In this document: positions 26,703 to 37,190 of the stretch, one piece after another
Numbering within the stretch: the first letter of the stretch is position 1
How the letters are laid out: each line of letters starts with the position of its first letter
Assembly (NCBI GenBank): GCA_907165135.1
Contig: OU015568.1
Coordinates: 9,556,501 to 9,620,500 of the forward strand
Direction: 5' to 3'
Source: Oikopleura dioica
Lineage: Eukaryota; Chordata; Appendicularia; Copelata; Oikopleuridae
DNA length: 64,000 bases
The notes under the pieces: generated by a model
What the model was told of the DNA's origin: nothing
Database searches by the model: none
What the model saw: the letters and a program-made list of their open reading frames with translations, nothing else
Program-made: the position numbers and the translations under genes

Positions 26703-28736
26703 ATGTCACTTATCAATCACGCAATTTATGGAACACGACGTCAACTTTTGAAAAACTTGGAAAACCATGCAAGTCGATTGCATCGGGCCAGGAAAGCACT
26801 AGAATTCGTTAACGACTGTGCGGAAAATGATTTAAAGCCTAATTTTACTAGAGTTCCAGCAACGGTGGTAAAATTTTGTAATTGGGGAAAAACTAGAATT
26901 AATAGGGAAAGACAAAAAATACTTTTAAGGGAATTGGATAAATGTTCTAAGAAGGTAGAGGAGAAGCGCATTATTTTTAATGAAAATCTTTCAAAATTTT
27001 TCGAAAATCAAGATATTACATGTGAGAAAGAGCGAATGAAAATTATTATTGAATTAGAAAATCGAGCTAGAGTAAATGATGAAGATAGAGATTTTAAACG
27101 GAAACTAAAACTAGAAAAATTAAAGAAATTTAACTCATCAAAAGGACCCCTTAAATTTAGCATTAAAAATTTTTCAAAGAAAAACATACCTCAAAACATC
27201 ATTTCGATTCTAGAAAGAGGTTGGCGTGCACCCTCAGGTGGACGGCCTCATGCATTAAATATTCTTAGTGAATTTGATTCTTTATTGCAACATTTAGAAA
27301 AAAATGATGATTTTAAAGCTCTAACACCATTATCTCGATTTCATTTAAAATCGAAAATATCTGTATTTCATGAAAAACTCTCTTGCTGTTTTGGCCAAGA
27401 TTGTTCAAATAAGGAAATTAAAAATTTTCTTAAAAACAATCCAGACATAGTTTTCGTACTTGGAGATAAGGATTCGGCCATTGTTATTCTGGACCGAGAA
27501 AAATATGAGGAATCACTTTTAAGAGAATTTTCTGACAAGAAAAAATTTATTCTTGTAGATAATGATCCGACGGAAGAGGATTCAGCGGAGATGAGGAGAA
27601 ATTTACGTAGTTTAGAAAATTACACAGACAAAAATTTTTACAATAGAAATAAACCAATAATGAATATAAAAGTAGCATATGGCTTGGCAAAAGTTCATAA
27701 ATCTTCTTTTGACGAAGAGAAAAACATGCGGCCTATCATCAGTGCTCGAAATTCGATCACAGAAAATTTTCATCGAAATTTTTTATCCAAATTATTAAAA
27801 AATGTAAATACTAGATTTTCTCTCCGAAGCTCTAAAGAATTTTCGAGTTGGATTCAATCACAAAAATTTGATTTTAAAGAAATTGATTATTGTTCATTTG
27901 ATGTCTCAAAACTATATCCCAACGTCTGTACAGATGATCTCATTGAATTTTTGATCAAATATATTTATATTGAAAATTCACCGACAAAAATTTTACCTAG
28001 ATATAGAGACTCAAATAATAAGCTTTTACGACCAATTCCTAAAACAATTTTGAAGCCAATTCTGAAATCAGTCTTACAAAGATTGACATCATTTAGATGT
28101 TTTGATCGAACATACAAACAAGTTAGTGGTCTAGCGATGGGAGATTCGAGTTCACCTATTCTGGCTGATTTCTTTCTTTATATTTTAGAGCGGGAAAAAA
28201 TCCAAAAATTAATTGATCAGAAAATAATTTTAGGATACAGGCGATTTCAAGACGATACAATTGTTTTTTTCAAACGTAATTCATTCGAACAAGTCAATCA
28301 TATTTTCCAAAATCTTCATCCTCAGATTAAAGTTACTGTCGAAAAATCATGCCCGGAAGGTATTAAATTTTTAGACTTTAATGTGTACGTTAACGACAAA
28401 AACATGATTGGAATACGAAATAATAGAAAACACACTATCCCAATGAATTTTGAAATTGATGTTGCTCCGACATCCATGAAAAAAGGGGTCTTGATTTCTG
28501 AACTGAAAAGATCAATTTTCAAACACTCGGATCCGAAAACTCTGGAGGAAGAGCGAAAAGAAATTGAGGAGAAATATCATGCCCAAGGTTACCCTTTAGA
28601 AATTATCCGTGAGGCAACTAGAGTGATTAAAGAAGGTAAAATTGAGAAGAAAGATTGGAAACTCGAAAAAGCGAGTTTCCTGAAAGAAATTTTACTATAT
28701 GCATTCCATTCACTTCTCAACGAGTCAGTAAAATAA
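26703..28736 (+). CDS. Penelope-like reverse transcriptase
   Basis: 677-codon frame. An N-terminal basic, helical region (LHRARKALEFVNDCA; INRERQKILLRELDKCSKKV) is followed by the RT palm and fingers. Motif A is YCSFDVSKLYPNV with the metal-binding Asp, motif B is SGLAMGDSSSPILADFF, motif C is YRRFQDDTIVFF with the Asp pair (FQDD in place of the more usual Y-x-DD), and motif D/E is KFLDFNVYV. The RT is closest to the telomerase-like Penelope group by its motifs. The frame runs into a stop shortly after the point where the endonuclease frame, one base earlier, takes over (about 28690). In typical family members RT and endonuclease are one protein. Confidence 0.93.
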   Translation: MSLINHAIYGTRRQLLKNLENHASRLHRARKALEFVNDCAENDLKPNFTRVPATVVKFCNWGKTRINRERQKILLRELDKCSKKVEEKRIIFNENLSKFFENQDITCEKERMKIIIELENRARVNDEDRDFKRKLKLEKLKKFNSSKGPLKFSIKNFSKKNIPQNIISILERGWRAPSGGRPHALNILSEFDSLLQHLEKNDDFKALTPLSRFHLKSKISVFHEKLSCCFGQDCSNKEIKNFLKNNPDIVFVLGDKDSAIVILDREKYEESLLREFSDKKKFILVDNDPTEEDSAEMRRNLRSLENYTDKNFYNRNKPIMNIKVAYGLAKVHKSSFDEEKNMRPIISARNSITENFHRNFLSKLLKNVNTRFSLRSSKEFSSWIQSQKFDFKEIDYCSFDVSKLYPNVCTDDLIEFLIKYIYIENSPTKILPRYRDSNNKLLRPIPKTILKPILKSVLQRLTSFRCFDRTYKQVSGLAMGDSSSPILADFFLYILEREKIQKLIDQKIILGYRRFQDDTIVFFKRNSFEQVNHIFQNLHPQIKVTVEKSCPEGIKFLDFNVYVNDKNMIGIRNNRKHTIPMNFEIDVAPTSMKKGVLISELKRSIFKHSDPKTLEEERKEIEEKYHAQGYPLEIIREATRVIKEGKIEKKDWKLEKASFLKEILLYAFHSLLNESVK

Positions 28737-29200
28737 CAAGTGAATTGCGAAAAACAATTTCAACCTTTCTCCCTTCTTACAATCTGCACACGGCATTGAG
28801 GACAGTATCTATTCGTAATTCAATTGTTGCCAATCTGTTACCTAAGATTGATTATAAAATGGCTGTTAATACTGTTTACCGATTTGAATGTCACTGCGGC
28901 GCAGTTTACATCGGTGAGAGTGAATGCCTTAAATCTAGAATTATTGACCACCAACAAAGGTCCAAACAAACAGCAGTTTTCTCTCATACTGAGAACTGTG
29001 AAATTTTCCAAACTCGATTCAATGATGAATATGAGCAGAACAATTTTAAATCTAGATTCGACTATCTTAGTAAAATGTTTTCAGTCTTACACCGAAACTT
29101 AGCATACAAAAAGAGAGTACAAATGGAAGCATTAGAGATTCGTCTTCATAATCCTCCGTTGAATAAACAAATTCAACATCAACAAGTTTATATAATCTAA
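28655..29200 (+). CDS. GIY-YIG endonuclease of the Penelope-like element
   Basis: The useful part of this frame begins near 28690 (IPFTSQRVSKITSELRK). The GIY-YIG core is YRFECHCGAVYIGESECLKS with the catalytic Arg in SRIIDHQ, a Cys pair before it, and the His/Glu region further down (AVFSHTENCEIF; QMEALEIRLHNPPLNKQ). It nicks target DNA for target-primed reverse transcription. It has no start of its own that makes sense, so it must be translated with the RT through a frameshift, or one base has been lost at TTTT (28690-28693). Confidence 0.9.
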   Translation: METRKSEFPERNFTICIPFTSQRVSKITSELRKTISTFLPSYNLHTALRTVSIRNSIVANLLPKIDYKMAVNTVYRFECHCGAVYIGESECLKSRIIDHQQRSKQTAVFSHTENCEIFQTRFNDEYEQNNFKSRFDYLSKMFSVLHRNLAYKKRVQMEALEIRLHNPPLNKQIQHQQVYII

Positions 29201-29277
29201 ATTAAATGCACAGTCCTTAAAGGACTGGTTGATTAAAAGATTAAAATATATTCAATTGTTTTACCGATCAGAGGCAT

Positions 29278-29506
29278 TTTCGAACCTGGTAAGGAGCCTC
29301 TGATAAAAAGATCGATTACCGTAAAAAGTTATCATTTATTTTTCTAGAACACTAGTCTGGGACAAGTTATTTTTGGTTTTTAAATCAGTTCTGCAGTCTT
29401 ACAAAAGAAGGTACGCTTTCCTTTAAGAATTTTCAAGTTTATCAAGGAACAAGCTCTGATGATGGTCAACCGACCGAAAACGTTCAGCAAACTGCAATAA
29501 ACTCAC
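29278..29506 (+). repeat. 3' pseudo-LTR
   Basis: Runs from cgaacctggtaaggagcc to ctgcaataaactcac and is almost identical to 26488-26694, directly followed by the right target duplication at 29507. Confidence 0.88.
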
Positions 29507-29518
29507 AAAAATACTTGT

Positions 29519-30205
29519 ATATAATCGAAAGAATAAAGAATGAAAAAAATACAGAAAGATTGTTTGAATTTGTTGTTTATTCCAATTTATGCGGAATGAA
29601 TCAGTATTGTTTAGATATTAAATAATAGATAATTATAACTTATAAGCTGATAGAAGTTTGATACTGAACGAAGGTTAGAAGGATTTTGATAGGCGGAAAA
29701 TGTGGTGGTCGAAATTATTGGAGGTGGGCTTTGATTCATAAAGACTTTTCAATGAAAAGTTTTCATAAGACCAATAATGGCTTTTGATTGGTTTGACAAT
29801 CAATAAGCGCTTCTGATTGTCCAAAAAAGCCCATCTTCAATCATTTAGGCCCCTAAGGACATAATTTAAAAAATCTCTCAAAGATACAATTTTGAAAAAT
29901 ATACAAAAGTACGATTGAAATTGCAGTTTTTTTGCAGAAATAGAAATTTGCAGGTCAATTGATGATAAGGCAGCGAGGAGGAAAAAGGCACGTTTATATA
30001 AAAAAGGATTGATAAGATTCGGAAAATGACGCATTGAAGAAGCTTATGGCTTGATAGTTCGGTTAGAATTTAAAAAAACTAAATAGATGGATTGAGAAAG
30101 AATTTCACAGAATTAAACTAAAAATAGAGCCAAAACAGAGCTACTGGAACTGAATATGGTGAGAAACGGGGCGATTAAATGTTAGCAGAAATTAAAAAAA
30201 AAGTT
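29519..30205. other. Intergenic between the retroelement and the myosin gene
   Basis: AT-rich; 3' UTR of the minus-strand myosin gene at its right end. Includes the displaced right flank of the insertion. No gene seen. Confidence 0.5.
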
Positions 30206-33200
30206 TTAATCGAGAACTGCGACGTCATTGCCGCGTTTTTGGAATGATGCAGATTGGTCTATCGAAGCTTCGCGGGTTAGACTCGACGATTTCTTCTCGA
30301 CTGTGATTGGAATTCGGTTTTGAACGGCTACCTTTTGGACATTGAGCTTGTATCGCAAAACAGCTGTTAATTCCACAGGGTTTCCGGAGTCGAAAGCCAT
30401 TACCAAGTCGTTTCGGCCATCGCAATGAAGAACGACTAAAAAGATAGATAAAACATCAGTTATTCTGCAGAAGCTCTGTAGGGAAAGATATTTACCTGAT
30501 TTACTGGCTGGATCGGTGAAAACAGAAATCCCCGTGATTGTTTCTTTCACAGGCTTCTTGTCCATCACTTTATATTTCTTTGTCGAATCCATTTTCAACA
30601 CGAATTTGTCTGTTATCAGCAGGGCGCGAGGAGTTCCCTTTGCTTTTGAAGACAGTTTCAGGCCTGAAAAGATCAGTAAATTGAGAGAGACTTAAACAAA
30701 ATTACCTTCAGCGGCGAATTGCAGCCTTCCAAGTCCCTCTTTTTCTTTTGTTCTCAATGTACTAACGGCCATATTGAATTCTGGATTGTCGATGTAATCT
30801 GTCTTCCACTGTCCGTGTTGCCAGCCCTGGCGGCCCGTGGCAAGATATTCTTCCAGAATCGATGCTCTCATTTTCACCCCTTCATGTTCTTCCTTCGGCA
30901 ATCTGCTGATAACGAAATGAGCGCACCAGCGGCGATAAACCAATTTGAAGTAATCGACAGTGCTTACGATCGCTTTTGGAGGGGCCCCCCAACTGAAGAA
31001 ATTGGTAGAAAATGGAATGAAAAGGAGAGACCTACGCGATGGATTTTCCCTTGTCCGGCAATTGTCGAACATTTCTGAACTTTTTCTCCAGATCGGAAAT
31101 GTAGCGCCTCAGCTTGAATTTTCGGTAATATTCGATGATTGTCATGAGCGCTCGCATTTTCTTGTAGCGGATTTGCGCCAGAGTTCGTCGCCAATGCTTC
31201 TGCAGGAAAATAATGACGTCGACAATTTTGACCTCTCGGCGCGCTTCCAACAGATTTAGTGTCTTTGCTGAGCGAATAAACACTAGAAAAGCGGGTCAAA
31301 AAGATTCGGAAAAGATTCCCTTACGTTTCGAATTTCCATAGGCGACGTCTTCATCCTTTTTGATCTTCAACGAATTGCATAAGACTTCTACCGCTTTCTT
31401 ATCACTGCCCAGCCTGTGGTTCGGCCAGGTATCTTTACAGATAAGTTTATAACGCTACAAATCGTTGGTGATAAGAAAAAAAACTAACCATTACCTGTAG
31501 GAATCTATGGTAAGGTTGACGAACAGCGAAACCAGCTTTTCTGACTCTAATGTTTTCAACCAGACCGAGATATGCGACTTGATGCTTCACTCTATTGGTG
31601 TCGAATCGTTGGGCGGATTTGATTTCGTTTGGCTTGATGCATCGAATGTAGAAAGGCTGAAAAAGAATAATCATAAAGTTCCCCTATTCATTTTGAAGCT
31701 CACCTCTTTGGATGAAAGATTCTTGATCAACTCCTGCATGGATTGTTTAAAAAGCGTTCCGGCAGCAGGCGGCCTTTTGGTGACGATACTTTTCGCCTGT
31801 GCGCCGTCTTTCCACATTGAAGAAATAGCAGGTTGCTTGGAGCTGAAGAGCAGTCGCTTGAAATCCTGAAACACTAAATCTTTCGACTTGTCGATGAAGC
31901 CATTGATTGAATAAGTCACGTCTCCGGCATAGTGACGGATTCGGAACTGGTGGCCGTGCTCCAGCGTTTTGTCTTGGGGATCGTTTCGTCGAGAAGTGTA
32001 GAATTTATTCGACTTGAATTGAGAATCGAGAGTTTCCAAGAGACCATCATCAGTGGCTTTTCCCAGTCCACCGCCAGCAGCATCTTCCAAAAGAGCGAGC
32101 ATTCCTCTGCGACCCTCGACCAACTGGCAAATTGGCTCGTTGTTGTGGTATTGAACATCAACCCAGCTGATGTTTTCCTAAAAGAATCAACAAATGCATC
32201 AAGGAAAAAGCCCTACTCTGATGTATTCTTCTTGTTGTTGCTTGAGAACAAGTTGGATAAACAACTGCTGGAGCATTTCGTTAGCATAGTTGATACAAAG
32301 CTGCTCGAAGGAATTGATGCCCAGAACTTCGAAACCGTAAATATCCAACACGCCGATAACGCATTGCGTATGTCGTTTGTCAACCTAGAAAAATAAAGAG
32401 TAAATAAAAAGATCTCAGAACTCTAAACTAGTCAATCGTTTATTCAGTTCACTACCTGGATTTTCGAGTTGATTTTTCCAACAATAAAACTAAACAATCG
32501 TTCATAAATTGCCTTGGCAAAACCATCTCTTCCATGCTCAGCTTTCTCAGCACTGTGTTTTGCGCTGATAATATCTCCTCCAGCAGAAACAGTTCTGGAA
32601 GTGAGCGCATCTTTCAGAGCTTGAACATCAACGTCCAGCAGTTTGGCGACTCGGGCTAGATCGCCTTCGTTGGAAACCGCAGCGCTGTCCCCATCGTCGT
32701 GAAAATTCACGTTTCCCATGTGAAGAATCGCAGACATCAATCGCCAAACACTCTTGATCTCGTGCTCCTGGAAGCCGACGTTTTTCATCGCCATTTCCAC
32801 ATCTTTAAACAATTTGCGATCATCAGTGCCAGGGCCGCTGCCGACCTTCATTGCCTGAGAATCGTCCCCTTTTGTGTAGCGATAACCAGCGATGCTCCTG
32901 TTGAGCGATAACGACGTCAACAGCTGGTCGTTTGCCCCGGCAAGAAGTTGATAAAATGAGTGAAAGTTTCGTTCTCCAGCGGATCGTTGAACAACTCGCG
33001 ATTTTTCGAGAAGATATGAGTGGATGTTCCCGCCGTTTGGCGTCCCCTTGAAGTCGAAAGAAATATCCATGTATTTGCCAAATCGAGAAGAGTTGTCATT
33101 TCGCCCGGTTCGCGCATTTCCAAAGCTCTCGAGAATCACGTTTGTTCGGAGAAGAATGTCACGGACGCGCTCAATTTCTGCTTTATCGTTTTGGGAAGAA

Positions 33201-33612
33201 ACTGCAGCCAGGTATTTCATCACGATTTTGGAAGCTTCGGTTTTCCCAGAGCCCGATTCGCCGGTAATGATTACGCAGGCATTCTTTCCTTGTCGCTAGA
33301 ATTGTATTGTTGAGAGAAAACAAGGGAAAAGTCCAGTATTACCTTAATAGTTTGATGAACAGATTCAGCGAGCGCGAAAATGTGCGGCTGCTTTTCCCAC
33401 ATTTCTCTGCCTCTGTAATCGTTGATAACATCGTTTCCGTAAATATTCAGCTGGCGGTAGGGATTGATCGAAACAACGACTTCGCCAATGTAAGTGTAAG
33501 GACTGGCAGTTTGGAATCGCTTGTCGAGAATGTCAACGACCGAGTCGGAGTCGATATTGTCCAGAAGAGTCAAATCATTTGACAGGCCTGACGGGCTCAC
33601 CAGACCTGCCAT
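30206..33612 (-). CDS. MYO1D: Class I unconventional myosin (MYO1D/G-like)
   Basis: Single-headed actin motor linking membranes to actin; MYO1D sets left-right chirality in several animals. The head begins with [20 protein letters not shown] (class I signature), then the P-loop [12 protein letters not shown], switch [15 protein letters not shown], the transducer and [16 protein letters not shown] (switch II region), the actin-binding loops near 31800-32000, and [10 protein letters not shown]. The neck has IQ-like segments ([20 protein letters not shown] and [11 protein letters not shown]). The tail is a TH1 lipid-binding domain ending about 30206, with no SH3, so a short-tailed myosin I. About eight exons. 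The MYO1D/G choice rests on the short tail and the N-terminus and is tentative. Confidence 0.9.
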
Positions 33613-33863
33613 CGCTACTTACAGTCTGAATTAAATGAACTGTTAGAATTCAATTCTTGGTGTCGTTAACAAATATTGAACAATAGTTATTACTAAAGAA
33701 TATTTTACTTATTGAGATAGTTAACTTCATGATAAAAGTGCTTTGATGATTCTGAGATCTTATTCGCTGAAAGTTATATTCGAGCATTTTTACTAGCAGA
33801 AAAATATCAAAAACAAACCTTTATTATTAATTTTCTAAACTTGGTTAAATTTTTTCTCTCAAC

Positions 33864-34067
33864 TTATTTCTCTTTTCCTCCAAAAAGAGTCCTACAGGGC
33901 GAATTCACAGTTCTAGCCCGGCGAGCTTTGATATTTTCGAATTGAAAGGTCTGCTCCATATTTAACTTTTTCTCTTCCACTGAAATTCGAAATTCCGCTG
34001 TTTGAAAAAAGTACCAGAATAAATATTGAGCCAGTCCTAAAATTAATGCCACGATAGCAATTTTCAA
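33864..34067 (-). CDS. Hypothetical small membrane protein
   Basis: 67 codons opening with a hydrophobic segment (MKIAIVALILGLAQYLFWYF) and then a polar, basic tail ending LFGGKEK. It looks like a type II or signal-anchored peptide and may be the first exon or all of a small gene. There is no homologue I recognise. It lies 250 bp upstream of the myosin start on the same strand. Confidence 0.3.
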   Translation of the reverse strand: MKIAIVALILGLAQYLFWYFFQTAEFRISVEEKKLNMEQTFQFENIKARRARTVNSPCRTLFGGKEK

Positions 34068-34883
34068 AGTTCTCTGTGCTCCGCTTTTTCAAATAAGAAG
34101 CGGCCGGGACCGCAGAAATTCAATTTTAGATGAACGGGCCGTCACTACTTGCTGAATTCGCGCGGCATGAAGTGATTCAGCGAAATTCAAGCGCACAATA
34201 TTTGCGATGCCGCCAGTCATCCACGGGGATTTATTACCAACCAGGACTAGTGATTCATGACGTACCCTTCCCAAAGGGGAAACAATCGATCAAACATAAA
34301 TTTCAGATGGACAATCGTAAATAAACATTTTGATTATTTACACAAATTCAACAAAAATAAACAACAATATTTCAATAATCAACTCCAACGGATTAGCTTA
34401 AATCATCAACGTCAATTCTTATTGGACGCTAGGATTTTTTCCTACTCCTTATTGTCTCTAGAGCCGAAGTTTTGGTGAACGAAAGTTGTCTATCATCATT
34501 TCTGTACAAAATAATGCTCTCTAGTGATGTCTCTCGAACTGTATTTTCGTTAGTAATTGTCAAGAGCGCATTGTAGGAGCGTTGATCTGCCGAATCTCTC
34601 TTCAAACACAACGTCAAAAAATCCACTCATTCAGCAGCAGCGTTATTTGAAGATTGACGAGGCCAATTTTCGAGCAATTGCCAATTGAGCCCGTTTTATT
34701 ACGGCCGAGCGCCCTCTCGCATTTTATCAAAAATAAAAAAATTGACTAGTAAAAAGTCAACTTGAAAGTTGATTGAAGACAAATATGAATATTGGTATAA
34801 AACTCGTGAAAACGAGCCGCTCTGAAACTCAAATATTTGAAGTAATAAAAAGATGTTTTTACAAGGAGCACCTGGGCGGACCA
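34068..34883. other. Intergenic, no gene seen
   Basis: Short open frames on both strands (34089-34274, 34429-34626) lack motifs. AT-rich flank of the hAT-like element. Confidence 0.4.
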
Positions 34884-35804
34884 CAGGGTGCTCGATTCGT
34901 CTCGTCAAATTCGTCCGATCCGAGGACGAGACGAAACGAGAAAATTCGTCGTCAATTCGTCGTCCCGGTACCCGAAAAATCCTCGTCCAAACTCGTCCTG
35001 ACGAATTTTTTTTCATTTTCGTCCGACGAAAATTTCTCGTCCGCTCGTCTCACCGAAAATTTTTTCCGCCCTGGTTATTTTTCGTCAGCTCGTCCAACCG
35101 AGATTTCTGTATTAAACTGAGTAAAATGGGGCCCCTGAATCGCAAAAATTACATTACAATAACTTTCGTTTCCGTTAATATATTGTTAAAATTTAACCTG
35201 CATGCTTCACTCATCTTGATTAGTGAAACATCCTCAATTTTCGCTTTGAAAAAATCGAATTTCTGATAAAACGCGTTCTTCTTCAATAAATTAACATATT
35301 TTTTGGTTTTGGGTTCGCCGAAATTTCCGGGCAAAAGTCGGCGCCCGGGCAAAAAGTCGGGCGGCCATCGGGCGGCGCCGACAAAAAAAAATTAATCGGG
35401 CGGCCAAATTCAATATTTTTGCCCGAACGTTCCACCCTGGGGAGTATAGAGCTGAAAATAACATTATCTTGAACTATCAGATTGACTGACCACCCGACTA
35501 ATTTCATTTTTCAAATAGCTGGTCAGAGTATTGTATCCAAACGAGACAAACCGACAGCCCGACCTGGTCGGAATGGTCAGTGCCGACCCTTGGTTGGATA
35601 ATAGCTTAAAGCTGGACAAGTTTTTTTTTCGGTTTTCGGCAGGACGAACTAGACGAGTTTTTTTCGGTTTTCGGTTCGACGAGCTTGACGAGTTTTTTTT
35701 TCGTCCTCGTTTTCGTCCGTTTTTCGTCCGTCCGGGGAGGATTTTTCGTCCTCGTCCGTCATTCGTCCGGGAAAATTAAAAATTTTGGACGAATCGAGCA
35801 CCCT
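34884..35804. mobile_element. hAT-like non-autonomous transposon, ~920 bp
   Basis: Terminal inverted repeats cagggtgctcgattcgtc at the left and gacgaatcgagcaccctg at the right. An 8-bp target duplication gcggacca is at 34876-34883 and 35805-35812. CAGGGTG-type ends and 8-bp duplications are the hallmark of hAT transposons. The interior is not coding; it is filled with short CGTC/GACG words on both strands and a GC-rich cluster (tcgggcggccatcgggcggc) near 35360-35380. Confidence 0.85.
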
Positions 35805-35934
35805 GCGGACCAGATCTGGCGTAAACAAAACAAAAGGGGCTTTATTATTCGTAAATTACGAATCATTCACCCGAAAGAAGAAACATATCCAAAAAGCAAA
35901 ATGGACGAATTCGACCCTGCTAATTTAAATTTCT

Positions 35935-36196
35935 AATTAACGCCGGAACGCATATCGACCCATTTTTGGGTAAGGCGCTGAAATATCGCTTCAGAAATCT
36001 TCATTTTCTAGTGTTCAAACAACACATGAGAGACATGGTATGTATCGATTCTTGTAGTTTATAGTCTGAAGATCATATTTATGATAAAATTTGGGTTGGT
36101 GTGTGGCAAAAAACCGGTCTACGGGCTCTCACCCAAAAATCGGTCGATATGCGTTCCGGGGAAAATCTATTTCATGCGTTCCAGCGTTAATAAAAA
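35935..36196. mobile_element. 260-bp MITE with double inverted ends
   Basis: Outer repeat attaacgccggaacgcat at the left faces atgcgttccagcgttaat at the right. A second, inner pair is formed by cgcatatcgacccatttttg and caaaaatcggtcgatatgcg. Non-coding. The target duplication is not clear (possibly TTAA or TAA). Confidence 0.75.
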
Positions 36197-36527
36197 TTAC
36201 AATAAATGATTGTTTTTATTTGTGACGTATTGGTCCACTGACTGAAAATAATTCTCAACAATATTTTTTAATTATTTCATTTTGATAATTTATTAAACAA
36301 AATAATAGAATGAATTCAGAATAAGTGATAAATCATTTCTTCGAAATTTCTCTTCGCACTAAAAATTTCTTTTGGATCTAGACAGGTTCTTGATATCATT
36401 TTATAAAAATCCTCATTTTCAGTCTTTTTTTTAGTATTCTTTGACCCAGGGGCACTTTCCAAGCAGCGCGGCCAATCAGCGCCGCGGAAAATTGGAAGAA
36501 TACTAAAATCCAGTCGAAACCGAAAGA

Positions 36528-37149
36528 ATGAACCAAATTGTAAGAAATGAAACGAGATGTTATGTTTTGGTAACGGTGAATTGTAGAGAAGGACTTTGAG
36601 CAGGAGTTTGTGCTCGAGAATCGCGGGAAGAAAGAATTTCGGAGTTTTGTCAACAAATTGGAATTTCGGACCGAAAAGAGATTTTTGGAGGAATGCGAGT
36701 GTCAAAATTGAGCCGAGGTAAAAATTGTTCGAGGATTTTTTTTGACTCAAAAAAGTGATTTCTCGACCGCGAAAATCTCCGACTTTGTGTAAACCTCTTG
36801 TAGATACAACCTTGTTTTCACCTGTACCGCGAAAATCGAAGGGGAAAACGGAGAAATTCGTGAGTGTGGCCACCGAAGCAACCATGAAATCTCCAAAAAA
36901 GCGTATCACGAAACAGTAGTTATTGTCAGATGCCCAGAATGCAAGAATAATCATATAATCGCCGATAATCTCGGCTGGTTCAGGTACTTTTCCTGCAACT
37001 CTTTCACATCATAAAACCACTTTTCTAGCGATTTGGAAGGAGCAACGAACATCGAAGAAATTTTGGAAAAGAAAGGAGAAGAAGTGATAAAGCTGCAAAT
37101 CGGCGATGAAATTTTATCAACTGAAGATGTGAAAAAACTCATAAGCTGA
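36528..37149 (+). CDS. DNLZ: DNL-type zinc finger protein, mitochondrial HSP70 escort
   Basis: The Zim17/HEP1 family keeps mitochondrial HSP70 soluble in the matrix. Four exons were pieced together: 36528-36539 (MNQI), 36587-36717, 36804-36983 and 37029-37149; total 147 codons, all GT-AG and in phase. The N-terminus [20 protein letters not shown] is a clear mitochondrial presequence. The core reads RYNLVFTC, then [40 protein letters not shown] and [19 protein letters not shown]. The second zinc pair (CPEC) is normal. The first, usually CxxC, is here split by 13 residues. It is the first gene of the long plus-strand array, 41 bp before the next ATG. Confidence 0.92.
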
Positions 37150-37182
37150 TTAGTCTGATTCTTGAGAACTCATCTCTTCATC

Positions 37183-37190
37183 TTTTCAGA
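37183..37190 (+). promoter_or_regulatory. Likely trans-splice acceptor
   Basis: tcttttcag directly followed by a|ATG of the TFIIS-like gene, within the 41-bp gap after the DNLZ stop. Too close for an independent promoter. Confidence 0.55.

Larger units (their letters stand above)
26226..29506 (+). mobile_element. Penelope-like retroelement, near full length
   Basis: The element is bounded by a 12-bp target duplication (aaaaatacttgt at 26214-26225 and 29507-29518). Its order is typical for Penelope-like elements: an inverted copy of the pseudo-LTR (26226-26487), a direct pseudo-LTR (26488 to about 26694), reverse transcriptase, GIY-YIG endonuclease, and a 3' pseudo-LTR (about 29278-29506). 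The inverted arm reaches 18 nt into the start of the RT frame. The pseudo-LTR copies look almost identical over about 200 bp, so the insertion is young. One frame change separates RT from endonuclease. Confidence 0.95.

Noticed and set aside
28680-28700. Programmed -1 frameshift between RT and endonuclease
   Set aside because: No proper slippery heptamer in the zero frame and no clear downstream structure; a lost base is more likely, though not excluded.
30206-33612. Plus-strand frames across the myosin gene
   Set aside because: Antisense shadows; the minus strand has the complete class I myosin motif series.
36316-36954. Long minus-strand open frame (212 codons)
   Set aside because: It is the antisense of DNLZ exons, which carry clear family motifs on the plus strand; the minus translation has no domain.
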